From: Halomonas huangheensis
Lineage (GTDB): Bacteria > Pseudomonadota > Gammaproteobacteria > Pseudomonadales > Halomonadaceae
DNA length: 64,000 nt
Direction of reading: 5' to 3'
NCBI RefSeq assembly: GCF_001431725.1
Contig: NZ_CP013106.1
Location: 1,364,001-1,428,000 of the forward strand
A program made the translations under genes and the position numbers. Positions 8,861 to 17,413 of the stretch are shown piece after piece (position 1 is the first letter of the stretch; each line of letters starts with the position of its first letter). The notes under the pieces are model-generated. The model ran no database searches, was not told the DNA's origin, and saw only the letters and a list, made by a program, of their open reading frames with translations.

Positions 8861-9334
8861 ATGACCGCCAGACTTGATCCCTTTGCCGCTGCCCCCTCGC
8901 TGATGAAGGACTGGCAACGTGCGTCGCTCGCCATCAATGAGAGTATGGACCCGACTCTTGTCGGGCTGGTCGAGATCCGTGCCTCTCAGATCAATGGCTG
9001 CGCCAACTGTCTCAACATGCATACTGTATTTGCGCGTGAGAATGGAGAAACCGAGCAGCGCATCAACCTGCTTTGTGCATGGCGTGAGGCCCCCTGCTAT
9101 ACGGATCGCGAGCGTGCCGCTCTCGGCTGGGCAGAGGTGATGACCAGGCTCTCGGAGGGGCATGATCGGGATGCTGCTTATCGGGGCCTGGAGGATCACT
9201 TTACCGAGGAGGAACAGGTGAAGCTCACCTTGATACTCAGTGTCATCAATGGCTGGAACCGTATCGCCACAGGCTTCGGCATCTGGCTTGAACCGGCGGC
9301 AGTGAAAGCGACTACTACCAGAGCGGTTAGCTGA
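8861..9334 (+). CDS. Carboxymuconolactone decarboxylase/AhpD-like protein
   Basis: A 157-residue protein of the CMD/AhpD fold. NGCANCLNMH carries the redox pair Cys47 and Cys50 with His54, the catalytic pattern of AhpD-type peroxidases. Start ATG 8861 follows AAGGAG (8848-8853) at 7 bases. Its TGA overlaps the ATG of the sigma factor gene by one base. Genes of this family are the standard partner of ECF41 sigma factors. The exact reaction is unknown; reduction of a peroxide or removal of a reactive compound is an inference from the motif. Confidence 0.88.
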   Translation: MTARLDPFAAAPSLMKDWQRASLAINESMDPTLVGLVEIRASQINGCANCLNMHTVFARENGETEQRINLLCAWREAPCYTDRERAALGWAEVMTRLSEGHDRDAAYRGLEDHFTEEEQVKLTLILSVINGWNRIATGFGIWLEPAAVKATTTRAVS

Positions 9335-10191
9335 TGACAAGTGCCGGACATGAGGATGCCGCTGTCGGTTTCGATGCCTTGCGCCCAGTACTGATGCGCG
9401 TTGCCTACCGTATGCTTGGCTCCGTTGCCGACGCGGAGGATATTCTTCAGGAGGCCTTCATCCGCTGGATGAAGGTCGACCGCGGAGAAGTGCTTGAGCC
9501 CGCGGCATTTCTGCGCCGTACAGTGACTCGACTTTGCCTTGATCAGCTCAAATCAGCGCGGCATCAGCGCGAAGCCTATCCTGGCCCCTGGTTGCCCGAG
9601 CCGGTAATGGAAGAGGAGGAGGAAGAAGACGTCACTTTGCCGCTGATGCTGGCATTGGAACGTCTGTCGCCGCTCGAGAGGGCGGCCTTCCTGTTGCACG
9701 ATGTGTTCGGGCTGGCGTTCGAGGAAGTTGCGATAACCATCCAGCGTGATGCCGCTGCCTGTCGTCAGCTTGCTGCCCGTGCTCGCACTCATGTGCGTGA
9801 CTCGAGACCTCGTTACCAGGTGAGCAGAAGCCGGGGCCTTGAGCTTGCCCAGGCATTCTTCGTTGCGTCGCGTAACGGCGATATGCAAGCCCTTGGCACA
9901 ATGCTGGCTGCTGATATCAGCGTGCATGCCGATGGTGGGGGCAAGCGTGCCGCCGCCAGCAGACCCATTCTCGGATTTGCAGCAGTGATGAAGTTCCACG
10001 AAGGCCTTGCGGTCAAGCTCCAGGAGCATGGTTCAACACTGGTGCGGACTGGGTTCATCAATGGTCTGCCCGGATTCATCTCGCTGGAGGCCGATGGTGA
10101 GTTTCAGACGACGGCGTTCGATATCGAGGATGGCCGGATTGCTGCGATCTATGTGGTAAGGAACCCTGACAAGTTGAGGCACCTGCACTAG
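9334..10191 (+). CDS. ECF41-family RNA polymerase sigma factor (SigJ type)
   Basis: A 285-residue extracytoplasmic-function sigma factor. Region 2 is at about residues 12-77 and region 4 at about 105-160, joined by the WLPEP linker (86-90) and a run of glutamates (93-98). A SnoaL-like C-terminal extension (about 168-285) carries the ECF41 hallmark motifs DGGGK (200-204) and NPDKL (277-281). There is no anti-sigma gene; in ECF41 proteins the C-terminal domain modulates activity in place of an anti-sigma factor. The gene overlaps its partner by one base, and an exact ECF41 promoter precedes the pair. The inducing signal is unknown. Confidence 0.93.
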   Translation: MTSAGHEDAAVGFDALRPVLMRVAYRMLGSVADAEDILQEAFIRWMKVDRGEVLEPAAFLRRTVTRLCLDQLKSARHQREAYPGPWLPEPVMEEEEEEDVTLPLMLALERLSPLERAAFLLHDVFGLAFEEVAITIQRDAAACRQLAARARTHVRDSRPRYQVSRSRGLELAQAFFVASRNGDMQALGTMLAADISVHADGGGKRAAASRPILGFAAVMKFHEGLAVKLQEHGSTLVRTGFINGLPGFISLEADGEFQTTAFDIEDGRIAAIYVVRNPDKLRHLH

Positions 10192-10245
10192 ATTTGATCA
10201 GCACGCAGGAATTGCACTGCGTGACGGACATGATCAAGTGATGAG

Positions 10246-10725
10246 ATGAACATAAGAACGGCAGACCAGAATGAACTCAACCCGTTGGCCCAACTGTGGT
10301 ACCAGAGTTGGCGGGATGCCCATGCCGAGATCCTGCCGCAAGCGCTGGTTGGATATCGAACGCTGGAAAGCTTCAGAGCCAGGCTTCAGTCGGTACTGTC
10401 TGGTGTTCGGGTAGCGGGTCCGCTCGGCGCACCGCTTGGCCTGTGCATCATCAAGGAGGGCGGGATTGACCAGCTATTTGTCGCCGAAAAGGCTCGAGGC
10501 ACCGGGGTGGCTGCCGCATTGTTGTCCGATGCAGAAGCCAACCTCGGAAACCTCGGGGTGCAGGTGGCCTGGCTGGTCTGCGCGATAGGCAACGAAAGAG
10601 CAGCGGGGTTCTATGCGAAGAATGGCTGGCAGCGCACCGGCAACGTGGTCATCCAGTTACCGGTTGCTGGCGGAGCCTTTCCTCTCGAAGTCTGGCGCTA
10701 CGAAAAGCCACTGCATGCGACATGA
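10246..10725 (+). CDS. GNAT-family N-acetyltransferase
   Basis: A 159-residue single-domain acetyltransferase. The acetyl-CoA pyrophosphate loop is seen as ARGTGVAAAL (83-92), preceded by the beta-4 strand IDQLFV and followed by the FYAKNGW helix typical of the fold. It starts 54 bases after the sigma factor gene and could be read through from the ECF41 promoter. The substrate (amino acid, peptide or small amine) cannot be predicted. Confidence 0.8.
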   Translation: MNIRTADQNELNPLAQLWYQSWRDAHAEILPQALVGYRTLESFRARLQSVLSGVRVAGPLGAPLGLCIIKEGGIDQLFVAEKARGTGVAAALLSDAEANLGNLGVQVAWLVCAIGNERAAGFYAKNGWQRTGNVVIQLPVAGGAFPLEVWRYEKPLHAT

Positions 10726-10818
10726 TCGAGTGGGGACTGGGTTGCTTACTGATGTCACGACACGGTTCGTGTGTCCATGAGTTACCGTGCCCCGACTTTC
10801 CGGCAAGGGCCACTCGCT

Positions 10819-11547
10819 TCATGTATCGCTGAGGTTATCCGTGACGCGTTTTCGGACCCGGTTGATGTGATGGCGCATGGCCAGTCTGGCGCCATCGCTG
10901 TCTCTCTGCTCGATAGCGTCCAGAATCATGCGATGCTCGCCAATGACCCGGTCGATACGTTCCTGGCTGGCGCTTTTTGTAATGCTCAAGGCCATGGTCA
11001 TTGCCTTCTCGATATCGATGTGAATGGACTCGAGAATACTCGGAAACATATCGTTCCCTGTAGCTTCTGCAATCACCATATGGAAGGTGAAGTCTGCCTC
11101 ACTAGCGATACGGCCTTGCGAGAAGTCTTCTTCCATCCCCTTGAGTGCCTCGCGTAACTGGATCAGTTGTCCTTCATTACGTCGTTCCGCAGCCAGCGCA
11201 CTGGACTCACATTCCAGCGCGATTCGGACCTCGTAGCTCTTGAGAAGTAGAGAGACATCCGAGGCATCGGCGTATTGAATAAGGCCCGCAGGAGGAATGC
11301 GTTGCACGAAGCTGCCTGAGCCCTGACGAGAAATAATGATGCCATCGGCCTGGAGGCGCATCAGCGCTTCTCTAACGACAGGGCGAGAAACCGAGTAGTG
11401 CTGGCATATGCGGTGTTCCGAGGGCAATTTCTCACCTTTCTTGAACTGACCATCTATGATGGCCTGCATAAGTTTTCCGTAAAGCTTATCGGCCAGTTTC
11501 TCTCTTCGGGGAGGTGTCCCGAGAATGCTGTTCTTATCAAGGCTCAT
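10819..11547 (-). CDS. GntR/FCD-family transcriptional regulator of the Tct operon
   Basis: A 242-residue regulator with an N-terminal winged helix (about residues 15-80: KLPSEHRICQHYSVSRPVVR, then the GSGSFV wing) and an all-helical FCD ligand domain containing FTFHMVIAEATGN and a late HHINRVRK helix. It is the last gene of the dapA-like/tctCBA operon and overlaps the tctA stop by 4 bases, so it is co-expressed with the genes it most likely controls. A TNGTNNNACNA site, the pattern bound by FCD regulators, overlaps the operon promoter at 15631-15641. The effector is probably the transported carboxylate or its breakdown product. Confidence 0.88.
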   Translation of the reverse strand: MSLDKNSILGTPPRREKLADKLYGKLMQAIIDGQFKKGEKLPSEHRICQHYSVSRPVVREALMRLQADGIIISRQGSGSFVQRIPPAGLIQYADASDVSLLLKSYEVRIALECESSALAAERRNEGQLIQLREALKGMEEDFSQGRIASEADFTFHMVIAEATGNDMFPSILESIHIDIEKAMTMALSITKSASQERIDRVIGEHRMILDAIEQRDSDGARLAMRHHINRVRKRVTDNLSDT

Positions 11548-13088
11548 TTGGCAATCCCGCTAGTGCTGCTGTGGTCTCTATTATATTGAACTGGGCGCTT
11601 TATGGCGAGGAAGTAGACAAAAATCACCGTTAGAACAATGAAGAAAAGACTGTCCATATTGGTGAGAAAAATTGTCGGATCCCCATGGGAAAGTGCCAGT
11701 GATCTTCTAAGAAATTCCTCCAGATTCGGTGCAAGAATGAACCCCAGTAATAGGGTGACGACTGGATAGTCATGCTTGCGCAGATAATAGGCCAGAACGC
11801 CCAGCGCGAGGGTCAAGCCCATTTGGTACACCGAGTAGGTGGCAACATAGCTGCCAACTACAGCAAGCAGGGCGATTGCGCCGTATAGCATATCCTTGCG
11901 TATCGAGACGATGCGAATGAAGTAAGGCCCGATGAGAAATAACGTGAGCGGAATAAGTACAATGGCGCTGAACAACAGCGAAGCCAGCATTGGAGCGATA
12001 AGCCCGGCCTGATCGGCGAGGAGCTGGGGGCCGGGCTGGATGCCATTGATGATCAATACCCCGAGAACAATCGCGGTAATGGGATCACCAGGAATACCGA
12101 AGGTCAGCATCGGAACCAGAGCTCCGCCACAGACGGCATTGTTGGCACTCTCGGCAGCGGCGATGCCTTGAGGATTACCTTTCCCAAAGCGCTCGGGTTG
12201 GCGAGATGTACGTACGGCTTCGGCATAGGCAAGGAAGCTGCCCATGGAACCACCTGCTCCCGGCAAGGTGCCGACCAGATAACCGATCAATGATGACTTG
12301 AGGTAGCACCAGATCCCGATTTCACGAATTGACGACAATGGCGGGATGAAGTCGCGACGGCGGATCGCGGGAGCCTGAAGAACTTCGCGCCGCAGACGGT
12401 TGTGTTCGCTAACGGCTCTTGCCTGGATCAGTAGTTCACTGATGGCAAAAGTGCCGATAATGACCGGCATCAGATCAATGCCTGCGGTCAGCGCCTCTGT
12501 ACCGAAGGTGAAACGTGCCATTGGCACCATGCTGTCGAGCCCGATCGTTGCCAGCATCAGTCCAAGGCAGGCTGCCATCGCGGCTTTGACAATGCGGCCT
12601 CGCTGGGCAATGACAATCACGATCAGGGCAAAGGCGATCAGCGAGAACTTGCCGGCTGTCTGTACCAGCAGTGATGCCTGAGCGACAAAGGGAGCGAGCA
12701 CGATCAGCAGTATTGCTCCGATACCGCCGCCGATCATCGAGGCCAGTGACGCATGTCCCAGTGCTTGGGCTCCCTGGCCGCGTTGCTGCATCGGGTATCC
12801 CTCCAGAGCGGTCATCATCGAGGATGGGGCTCCCGGGATATTGATGGTTGTTGCGGTGATACTTCCCCCGCACATCCCCGCCATGTAGATACTCGCGCAG
12901 GCCATCAATGCCGTGGTGATATCGAGGCTATATGTCAGAGGCAGCAATAATGCCAGGGCCAGCGTGGCCGTCAGTCCTGGAATCGCAGCAAAGATCGTCC
13001 CTATCAGAAACCCTGATACGACATATATCAGAGTGATGGGATTGAAGAGCTCTGAAAAACTACTGAAAACGAGAAACGTGAATTCCAT
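11544..13088 (-). CDS. tctA: TctA-type large permease of a tripartite tricarboxylate transporter
   Basis: A 514-residue membrane protein with about 11-12 helices and the two TctA repeats. AAIPGLTATLALALLLPLT and GTLPGAGGSMGSFLAYAEA are the paired glycine/proline loops of the family, and GGALVPMLTFGIPGDPITAI is the conserved second-half signature. It forms the Na+- or H+-driven channel with TctB and receives substrate from the periplasmic TctC. It begins 3 bases after the tctB stop and overlaps gntR by 4 bases, so the order and stoichiometry are those of a single operon. Confidence 0.92.
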   Translation of the reverse strand: MEFTFLVFSSFSELFNPITLIYVVSGFLIGTIFAAIPGLTATLALALLLPLTYSLDITTALMACASIYMAGMCGGSITATTINIPGAPSSMMTALEGYPMQQRGQGAQALGHASLASMIGGGIGAILLIVLAPFVAQASLLVQTAGKFSLIAFALIVIVIAQRGRIVKAAMAACLGLMLATIGLDSMVPMARFTFGTEALTAGIDLMPVIIGTFAISELLIQARAVSEHNRLRREVLQAPAIRRRDFIPPLSSIREIGIWCYLKSSLIGYLVGTLPGAGGSMGSFLAYAEAVRTSRQPERFGKGNPQGIAAAESANNAVCGGALVPMLTFGIPGDPITAIVLGVLIINGIQPGPQLLADQAGLIAPMLASLLFSAIVLIPLTLFLIGPYFIRIVSIRKDMLYGAIALLAVVGSYVATYSVYQMGLTLALGVLAYYLRKHDYPVVTLLLGFILAPNLEEFLRRSLALSHGDPTIFLTNMDSLFFIVLTVIFVYFLAIKRPVQYNRDHSSTSGIAK

Positions 13089-13091
13089 ATG

Positions 13092-13568
13092 TCACCCCAG
13101 AATGCCTGGTAGGCGGATGCGGAAGATGTATTCAAAAACCACAAGGCCCATGGTGGTTATAATGATGCTTCCTATTGCTGTGATGAGTGGCTTCTTGAGG
13201 CTGGAAAATATTGAAATGATGAAGAATAGGTAGATCAAGGATGATATGAAATATCCGGCATAGCTGAACATTGCGATGTATGCAATGGTGGCTATAACGA
13301 CGAACGCTGGCCTTGCGGTTGTCGCTCTTTTCTTGTCTTCAGTTTTTCTGGTGCTGGTATCGAATGAGCGAATGGTTCTATAGAGGAGAGTTATTGACAG
13401 CAGAAGGGCAACTGCTCCAAGCACCGTCGGAAAGAATAAAGGACTGGGAAGCCCTTCGCTTATCGGCGCCCCAAGCTGCAGTGAATATATCAGGTATCCG
13501 ACAGAAGTCGCGAATAACACTGATGGAAAGGCAACTTCAGATAGCTTGTTGATCTTGTACTGGCTCAT
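13092..13568 (-). CDS. tctB: TctB-type small permease subunit
   Basis: A protein of about 158 residues with four predicted helices: an N-terminal pair around ATSVGYLIYSLQLG, then helices after the charged loop RKTEDKKR. Start ATG 13568 (MSQYKIN) is preferred over a GTG three codons upstream because GGTGG is then well placed. The protein lies between tctC and tctA, as usual for tripartite tricarboxylate transporters. The sequence is poorly conserved in this family, so size, topology and position carry most of the weight. Confidence 0.85.
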   Translation of the reverse strand: MSQYKINKLSEVAFPSVLFATSVGYLIYSLQLGAPISEGLPSPLFFPTVLGAVALLLSITLLYRTIRSFDTSTRKTEDKKRATTARPAFVVIATIAYIAMFSYAGYFISSLIYLFFIISIFSSLKKPLITAIGSIIITTMGLVVFEYIFRIRLPGILG

Positions 13569-13620
13569 GATGACCACCCAGATGGAAAGGCCTCCCTGGG
13601 AGGAGGCCAGACTGCATGAT

Positions 13621-14586
13621 TTAGAGTTCCAACTCGTCCATTAGTGCGAACACCTGCTCTTGACGAGCGAGCATCCAATCACCGACTTCGTCAGACCCAA
13701 GCCAGCTTGGAGTTACACCAATATTCGATACCCATTGCTGGAATTCATCGCTTTCGAATGCTTCCTGGTAGGCGCTTTCCAGCGTCTGAATAGTGTCTTC
13801 GGGAGTGTTGGCTGGTGCGACCAGAACGATGAAGCTACCGGATTCCAGATCGATGCCACCTTCACTGATCGGTGGGACATCCGGATAGGTCGGATTCTGT
13901 TCGGAGGAAAGCTCCACCAGACCTTGCACGTCACCGGACTCGATCAGTCCGGCAAAGTCGCCAAGGCTAGCGATGGCGGCATCGATCTCACCGGACAGCA
14001 AGGCCTCTGATTCGGCGGCCGCGGCGCCCGGGTAGGTAATGATGTTGAAGTCGGCTCCGGTCATGTTCTCCAAACGGCGCGCGGCGAGATATGGCCCCGA
14101 CCCCTCTGGCATGACTCCGATGCGAACGGTACCCGGCTTGGCCTTGGCGGTCTCAATGAGTTCATCGAGGCTCTCGATACCGGACTGTTTGGATGCAACG
14201 ATTGCATCAGCCTCCTGGGTGATGCGTGCAATGGGCGTCATCTTGTCGAGAGAGTAGCCCGGTACCAATTCGGAGCGAGGTACGGTAATCACGCTGTCGT
14301 AAGTCAGTACACTGAGTGTGTGGCCATCAGGACGGGAGCGCATCAATTGAGTCAGTCCCGTGGCGCTGACCGCACCGCTGATGTTTTCTGCGTAGATGGA
14401 AACCGGCAGGCTTTGTTCGGCGATATTGCTGATCTTGCGCGAGATACCATCAGTGCCACCGCCGGCGGCCCAAGGCACGATCAAGCGGATGTCGCGTTGA
14501 GGGAAGTCTGCCGCGATGGCTGATGATGCCAGCAAGGAAGCGCCGATGAAGCAAGCCATCCGGTTGATGAGTTTGTGAGTTGGCAT
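13621..14586 (-). CDS. tctC: TctC-type periplasmic substrate-binding protein
   Basis: A 321-residue protein. It begins with a signal peptide (about 25 residues, cleavage after SSAIAA) and continues DFPQRDIRLIVPWAAGGGTD, the typical first strand and phosphate-like anion loop of the TctC/Bug family, which captures carboxylates. ATYPD-like and GIMPEGSGP-like regions follow the fold. The start has GGAG 8 bases upstream. It is the second gene of the operon, 46 bases after the DapA-family gene. The substrate is probably an organic acid that the DapA-family enzyme acts on. Confidence 0.9.
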   Translation of the reverse strand: MPTHKLINRMACFIGASLLASSAIAADFPQRDIRLIVPWAAGGGTDGISRKISNIAEQSLPVSIYAENISGAVSATGLTQLMRSRPDGHTLSVLTYDSVITVPRSELVPGYSLDKMTPIARITQEADAIVASKQSGIESLDELIETAKAKPGTVRIGVMPEGSGPYLAARRLENMTGADFNIITYPGAAAAESEALLSGEIDAAIASLGDFAGLIESGDVQGLVELSSEQNPTYPDVPPISEGGIDLESGSFIVLVAPANTPEDTIQTLESAYQEAFESDEFQQWVSNIGVTPSWLGSDEVGDWMLARQEQVFALMDELEL

Positions 14587-14632
14587 GCACGAATCTCCAT
14601 GTTGTTGCTGTTGTTGGAAGTCGAGAAGCGAA

Positions 14633-15553
14633 TTACGCCGGGGTGGATGCCCAGCCCTTGAGAATATTGTTCAGGCTCTGAGCCTGGGAGGCGTGGAGCC
14701 GATCCACTCCAGGAGGACGAACGGGACCAACGTCGCTTCCCTGTAGACGCATGGCTTCCTTGACGACAGTCACATTGGTGCCGTTCTGTTCCAGAGTGCG
14801 CATTTCTTCAAACTCAGCGATCAGGTCGATCAGTTGCCGAGCTTCTTCCCATCGCTGTGATTCGAGCGCACGGTGAAATTGCATGGTGAGGCCGGCATTG
14901 ACGTTGACCAGCCCCGAGGTGAACCCTCTGGCTCCATAGGCATAGAAAGGCAGCGCCCAGCTTTCGGCCAGCCCACAGATCCACAGTAGAGATGAACCCT
15001 GTGTAGCCCGTATGCATTCAGCCATGCGCAGCGGGTCAGGGACTGCGTATTTGATGGCCACTACGTTGTCGATATCGGCCAGCGTCGCGAAGTCGTCAGG
15101 CGTCAACCCTGGATTGCGGGCATAGGCGATGATGGGCAGGTCGGTTTCATCAGCAATACCGCGGATGTAGGAAGTCAGCATGCGCGGTGATGCGAACGGA
15201 TCCGGTGGCTGATGAACCATGATGGCATCGACCCCAGCCGCCTGAGCCGCGTGCGTGAGATGAATGGCATCGGCCTGGCTGCGGCCAACCCCGGCGGTGA
15301 CGACGCTTCTTCCCTTGTTGCTGTCCACCGCCAGGCGATAGATGGTCTCGATCTCATCGAGGGTCAGGGCATAGAACTCTCCGGTGTTTCCACCGGTGAC
15401 GATATTGTGAACGCCTGACTGCGCGATATCGTCAACGACCTTGCTCAGTAGTGGGTGATTGATCTGCCCGTTTTCCTGATACGGGGTTACATGCACGCCA
15501 GACACTCCTGCCAGGGCCTGTTCAACTCGCGAGCGTGATTCTTGCTTGGACAT
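14633..15553 (-). CDS. Dihydrodipicolinate synthase (DapA)/N-acetylneuraminate lyase family enzyme
   Basis: A 306-residue class I aldolase-type protein. The Schiff-base lysine is K168 in NVVAIKYAVPDP, the catalytic tyrosine is Y144 in IIAYARN, and GGNTGEF (54-60) is the carboxylate-binding loop. It is not the biosynthetic DapA: it heads a transporter operon and the residues after the lysine differ. Members of this family cleave or dehydrate 2-oxo acids such as keto-deoxy sugar acids or 4-hydroxy-2-oxo acids. A good site (AGGAGG) precedes the ATG. The transporter context suggests catabolism of an imported sugar acid or related carboxylate, but the reaction is not identifiable from sequence alone. 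Confidence 0.8.
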   Translation of the reverse strand: MSKQESRSRVEQALAGVSGVHVTPYQENGQINHPLLSKVVDDIAQSGVHNIVTGGNTGEFYALTLDEIETIYRLAVDSNKGRSVVTAGVGRSQADAIHLTHAAQAAGVDAIMVHQPPDPFASPRMLTSYIRGIADETDLPIIAYARNPGLTPDDFATLADIDNVVAIKYAVPDPLRMAECIRATQGSSLLWICGLAESWALPFYAYGARGFTSGLVNVNAGLTMQFHRALESQRWEEARQLIDLIAEFEEMRTLEQNGTNVTVVKEAMRLQGSDVGPVRPPGVDRLHASQAQSLNNILKGWASTPA

Positions 15554-15607
15554 CGGAACCCTCCTTCGGGATAAGGGCTGAGCATTGTCAACCTCCAGAG
15601 GTTTCGA

Positions 15608-15641
15608 AGATTAGGTGTCAATATGATAACTTGTCAAACAA
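15608..15641 (-). promoter_or_regulatory. Promoter with overlapping GntR/FCD operator for the dapA-like/tct operon
   Basis: Read on the minus strand, TTGACA (15637-15632), an 18-base spacer and TAATCT (15613-15608) form a near-consensus sigma-70 promoter about 55-80 bases before the first gene. TTGTCAAACAA (15631-15641, plus-strand reading) fits the FCD/GntR operator pattern TNGTNNNACNA exactly and covers the -35 box. Binding of the GntR protein encoded at the end of the operon would block transcription. Confidence 0.65.
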
Positions 15642-15810
15642 ATTGGTATATGGGTGATTGTTATTTTATTTAGATAAAACAATGTATTGTGTGTTTTTTG
15701 GGTGTGGTTTCTACACCTAAAGTATTATTACAACATGACAAGTGATGTCATTTTAAGGAAGATCCACGCGTGTTGCATCGGCTGCCTGTGGCTGCTGACT
15801 GGATGGAAAG

Positions 15811-15850
15811 GCATGGAGAGGCATGGAGAGGCATGGAGAGGCATGGAGAG
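15811..15850. repeat. Tandem repeat, 4 x 10 bp
   Basis: Four perfect copies of GCATGGAGAG lie head to tail, preceded by a diverged copy (GGATGGAAAG). The array is upstream of the dapA-like operon promoter and downstream of the aminotransferase gene. No open frame with a known domain spans it. Confidence 0.95.
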
Positions 15851-15901
15851 GGATGCACGGAAGAGAAAGGGAGCGGGCAGAAAAAAGCGACCCATGGCAG
15901 A

Positions 15902-15926
15902 GGCCGGAATGGAGAGTGTTCCGGCC
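15902..15926. other. Hairpin in the 15.55-16.01 kb intergenic region
   Basis: GGCCGGAA (15902-15909) and TTCCGGCC (15919-15926) make an 8-bp stem about 85 bases past the aminotransferase stop on the minus strand. No T-run follows directly, although a T6 tract lies some 20 bases on. It may aid termination. Apart from this hairpin, the tandem repeat, and an AT-rich stretch (about 15640-15760) carrying the promoter side, I see nothing else in this 456-base gap. Confidence 0.35.
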
Positions 15927-16009
15927 ATGGAAGAAGGGGGCCTGGCTTGTCTGTCCGAATTACGGGAGTGCGTTGGTCATGCTTGTCGCAATGGATGGGC
16001 GAGTGACGA

Positions 16010-17263
16010 TCAAGGCCGTAATGCCTCCAGCGTCTGCTCCAGCCTTGTCAGTCCTTCCTTGAGCACTTCCGGTTCGATGGTGAGTGGTGGAAGCAGCCGC
16101 AGGATATTGCGCTTGCGACCGCTGGGCATCAGCAGTAGTCCGTGCTCGCGGGCGGTTTTCAGCAAGGCAGACAAGTGCTCGGCACCGGTGGCGTGGGTGG
16201 TATCTTCGAGGACGATGCCGCGCATGGCGCCAACGCCGGTGAGCTGGCCGAGCATCGGGTAGCGCTCCGAGGCATGCCATTGGCGGTGTGCGTTGATGAT
16301 GGTGGATTCCAGATGTTCTCCCCACTGCCCCAGGTGCTCGTCTGTCATCAGGTCGATCACCGTCTTTGCTGCTGCGCAGGCGACTGCGTTGCCGGAGTAG
16401 GTGCCTCCCAGTCCTCCGGTCGGCACACTGTTCATGATTTCTGCCTTGCCAGCGACGGCGGCCAGCGGTAGCCCGGCGGCCATGCTCTTGCCCATCAGTA
16501 GCAGATCCGGCTCCACGTTCAGATGGGAAAAGGCGAAGCGACTACCGGTGCGTCCGAAACCTGACTGGATCTCATCGAAGATCAGTACGATGCCGAGTTG
16601 GTCGCAGAGTGTCCTCAGGTGGGCGGCGAAGTCGGCATCGAGCTGACGAAAGCCACCTTCGCCCTGGACGGGCTCGACGATGATAGCCGCGACTTCATCT
16701 GCGGAAATCTCTACTTCGAAGAGGCGTGACAGCGCCGCCATGGACTCTGCTGAACTGATGCCATTGTCCCGACTCGGGAAGGGTAGGTGATGCACTGGTC
16801 CGGGTAGGTTCCCCAGGCGGTTCTTGTACGGCTTTACCTTGCCGTTGAGATTGAGGGTGGCCAGAGTGCGGCCATGAAAGCCGTCATCGAAGGCAATCAC
16901 TCCCTGCCGGCCGGTGTGGGCACGGGCCACCTTCATTGCGTTTTCTGCGGCCTCGGCACCGCTATTGGTCAGCATGCAGCTCAACGGGAAGGATACAGGG
17001 ACGAAGGTGCTCAGTGCCTCAGCGACTTCCAGGTAGCCACGGTGGGGCACCGCATTGAAGGCACTGTGCATCAGCTTATCCACCTGCGCCTTGACCGCCT
17101 CGACCACGGTCGGGTGCCCGTGTCCGAGATTGAGAACGCCGATCCCGCCAATGAAGTCGATGTAACGGTTGCCACTCTCATCCCAGACCTCGGCATTGCG
17201 ACCGCGCTCGATACAGATGGGATGGATGATACCCAGAGATTCGCTGATATGAGGGAAGGCCAT
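16010..17263 (-). CDS. Class III aminotransferase, probable L-2-aminoadipate or 4-aminobutyrate aminotransferase
   Basis: A PLP enzyme of about 417 residues, aligning along its length with GabT-type aminotransferases. SGAEAAENA (101-109), the Asp of IFDEIQSGFGRTG (D230) and the PLP lysine in LLLMGKSMAAGLPL (K259) are present. ATG 17263 has AGGA upstream; an ATG at 17284 is possible. It shares a strand with the LysR gene just upstream and lies back-to-back with amaB. In Pseudomonas putida an enzyme of this class, often annotated as 4-aminobutyrate aminotransferase, removes the amino group of L-2-aminoadipate, the product of AmaB. The gene context favours that role here, but it is an inference. 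Confidence 0.82.
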   Translation of the reverse strand: MAFPHISESLGIIHPICIERGRNAEVWDESGNRYIDFIGGIGVLNLGHGHPTVVEAVKAQVDKLMHSAFNAVPHRGYLEVAEALSTFVPVSFPLSCMLTNSGAEAAENAMKVARAHTGRQGVIAFDDGFHGRTLATLNLNGKVKPYKNRLGNLPGPVHHLPFPSRDNGISSAESMAALSRLFEVEISADEVAAIIVEPVQGEGGFRQLDADFAAHLRTLCDQLGIVLIFDEIQSGFGRTGSRFAFSHLNVEPDLLLMGKSMAAGLPLAAVAGKAEIMNSVPTGGLGGTYSGNAVACAAAKTVIDLMTDEHLGQWGEHLESTIINAHRQWHASERYPMLGQLTGVGAMRGIVLEDTTHATGAEHLSALLKTAREHGLLLMPSGRKRNILRLLPPLTIEPEVLKEGLTRLEQTLEALRP

Positions 17264-17413
17264 GCAGAGGTCCTGTCGGTTCATCGGGAATGATGAAGCG
17301 ATCAAAGCAGACCTGCGGGTGAGGCAACAAACGAAAAAAACTGGCTAACGTATTCCAAAAATGACTGACAAGTGGAGGTGGGTATCACGTGCTCCGGATT
17401 CAGGCTGGGTACA

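Noticed and set aside
14633..15553. Biosynthetic dapA (lysine biosynthesis)
   Set aside because: The gene heads a Tct transporter operon and the sequence around the lysine differs from biosynthetic DapA; only family membership is supported.
15687..16262. 191-codon plus-strand open frame running through the 10-bp repeat
   Set aside because: It translates the repeat into a meaningless Arg/Gly/Glu-rich string and enters the aminotransferase gene antisense.
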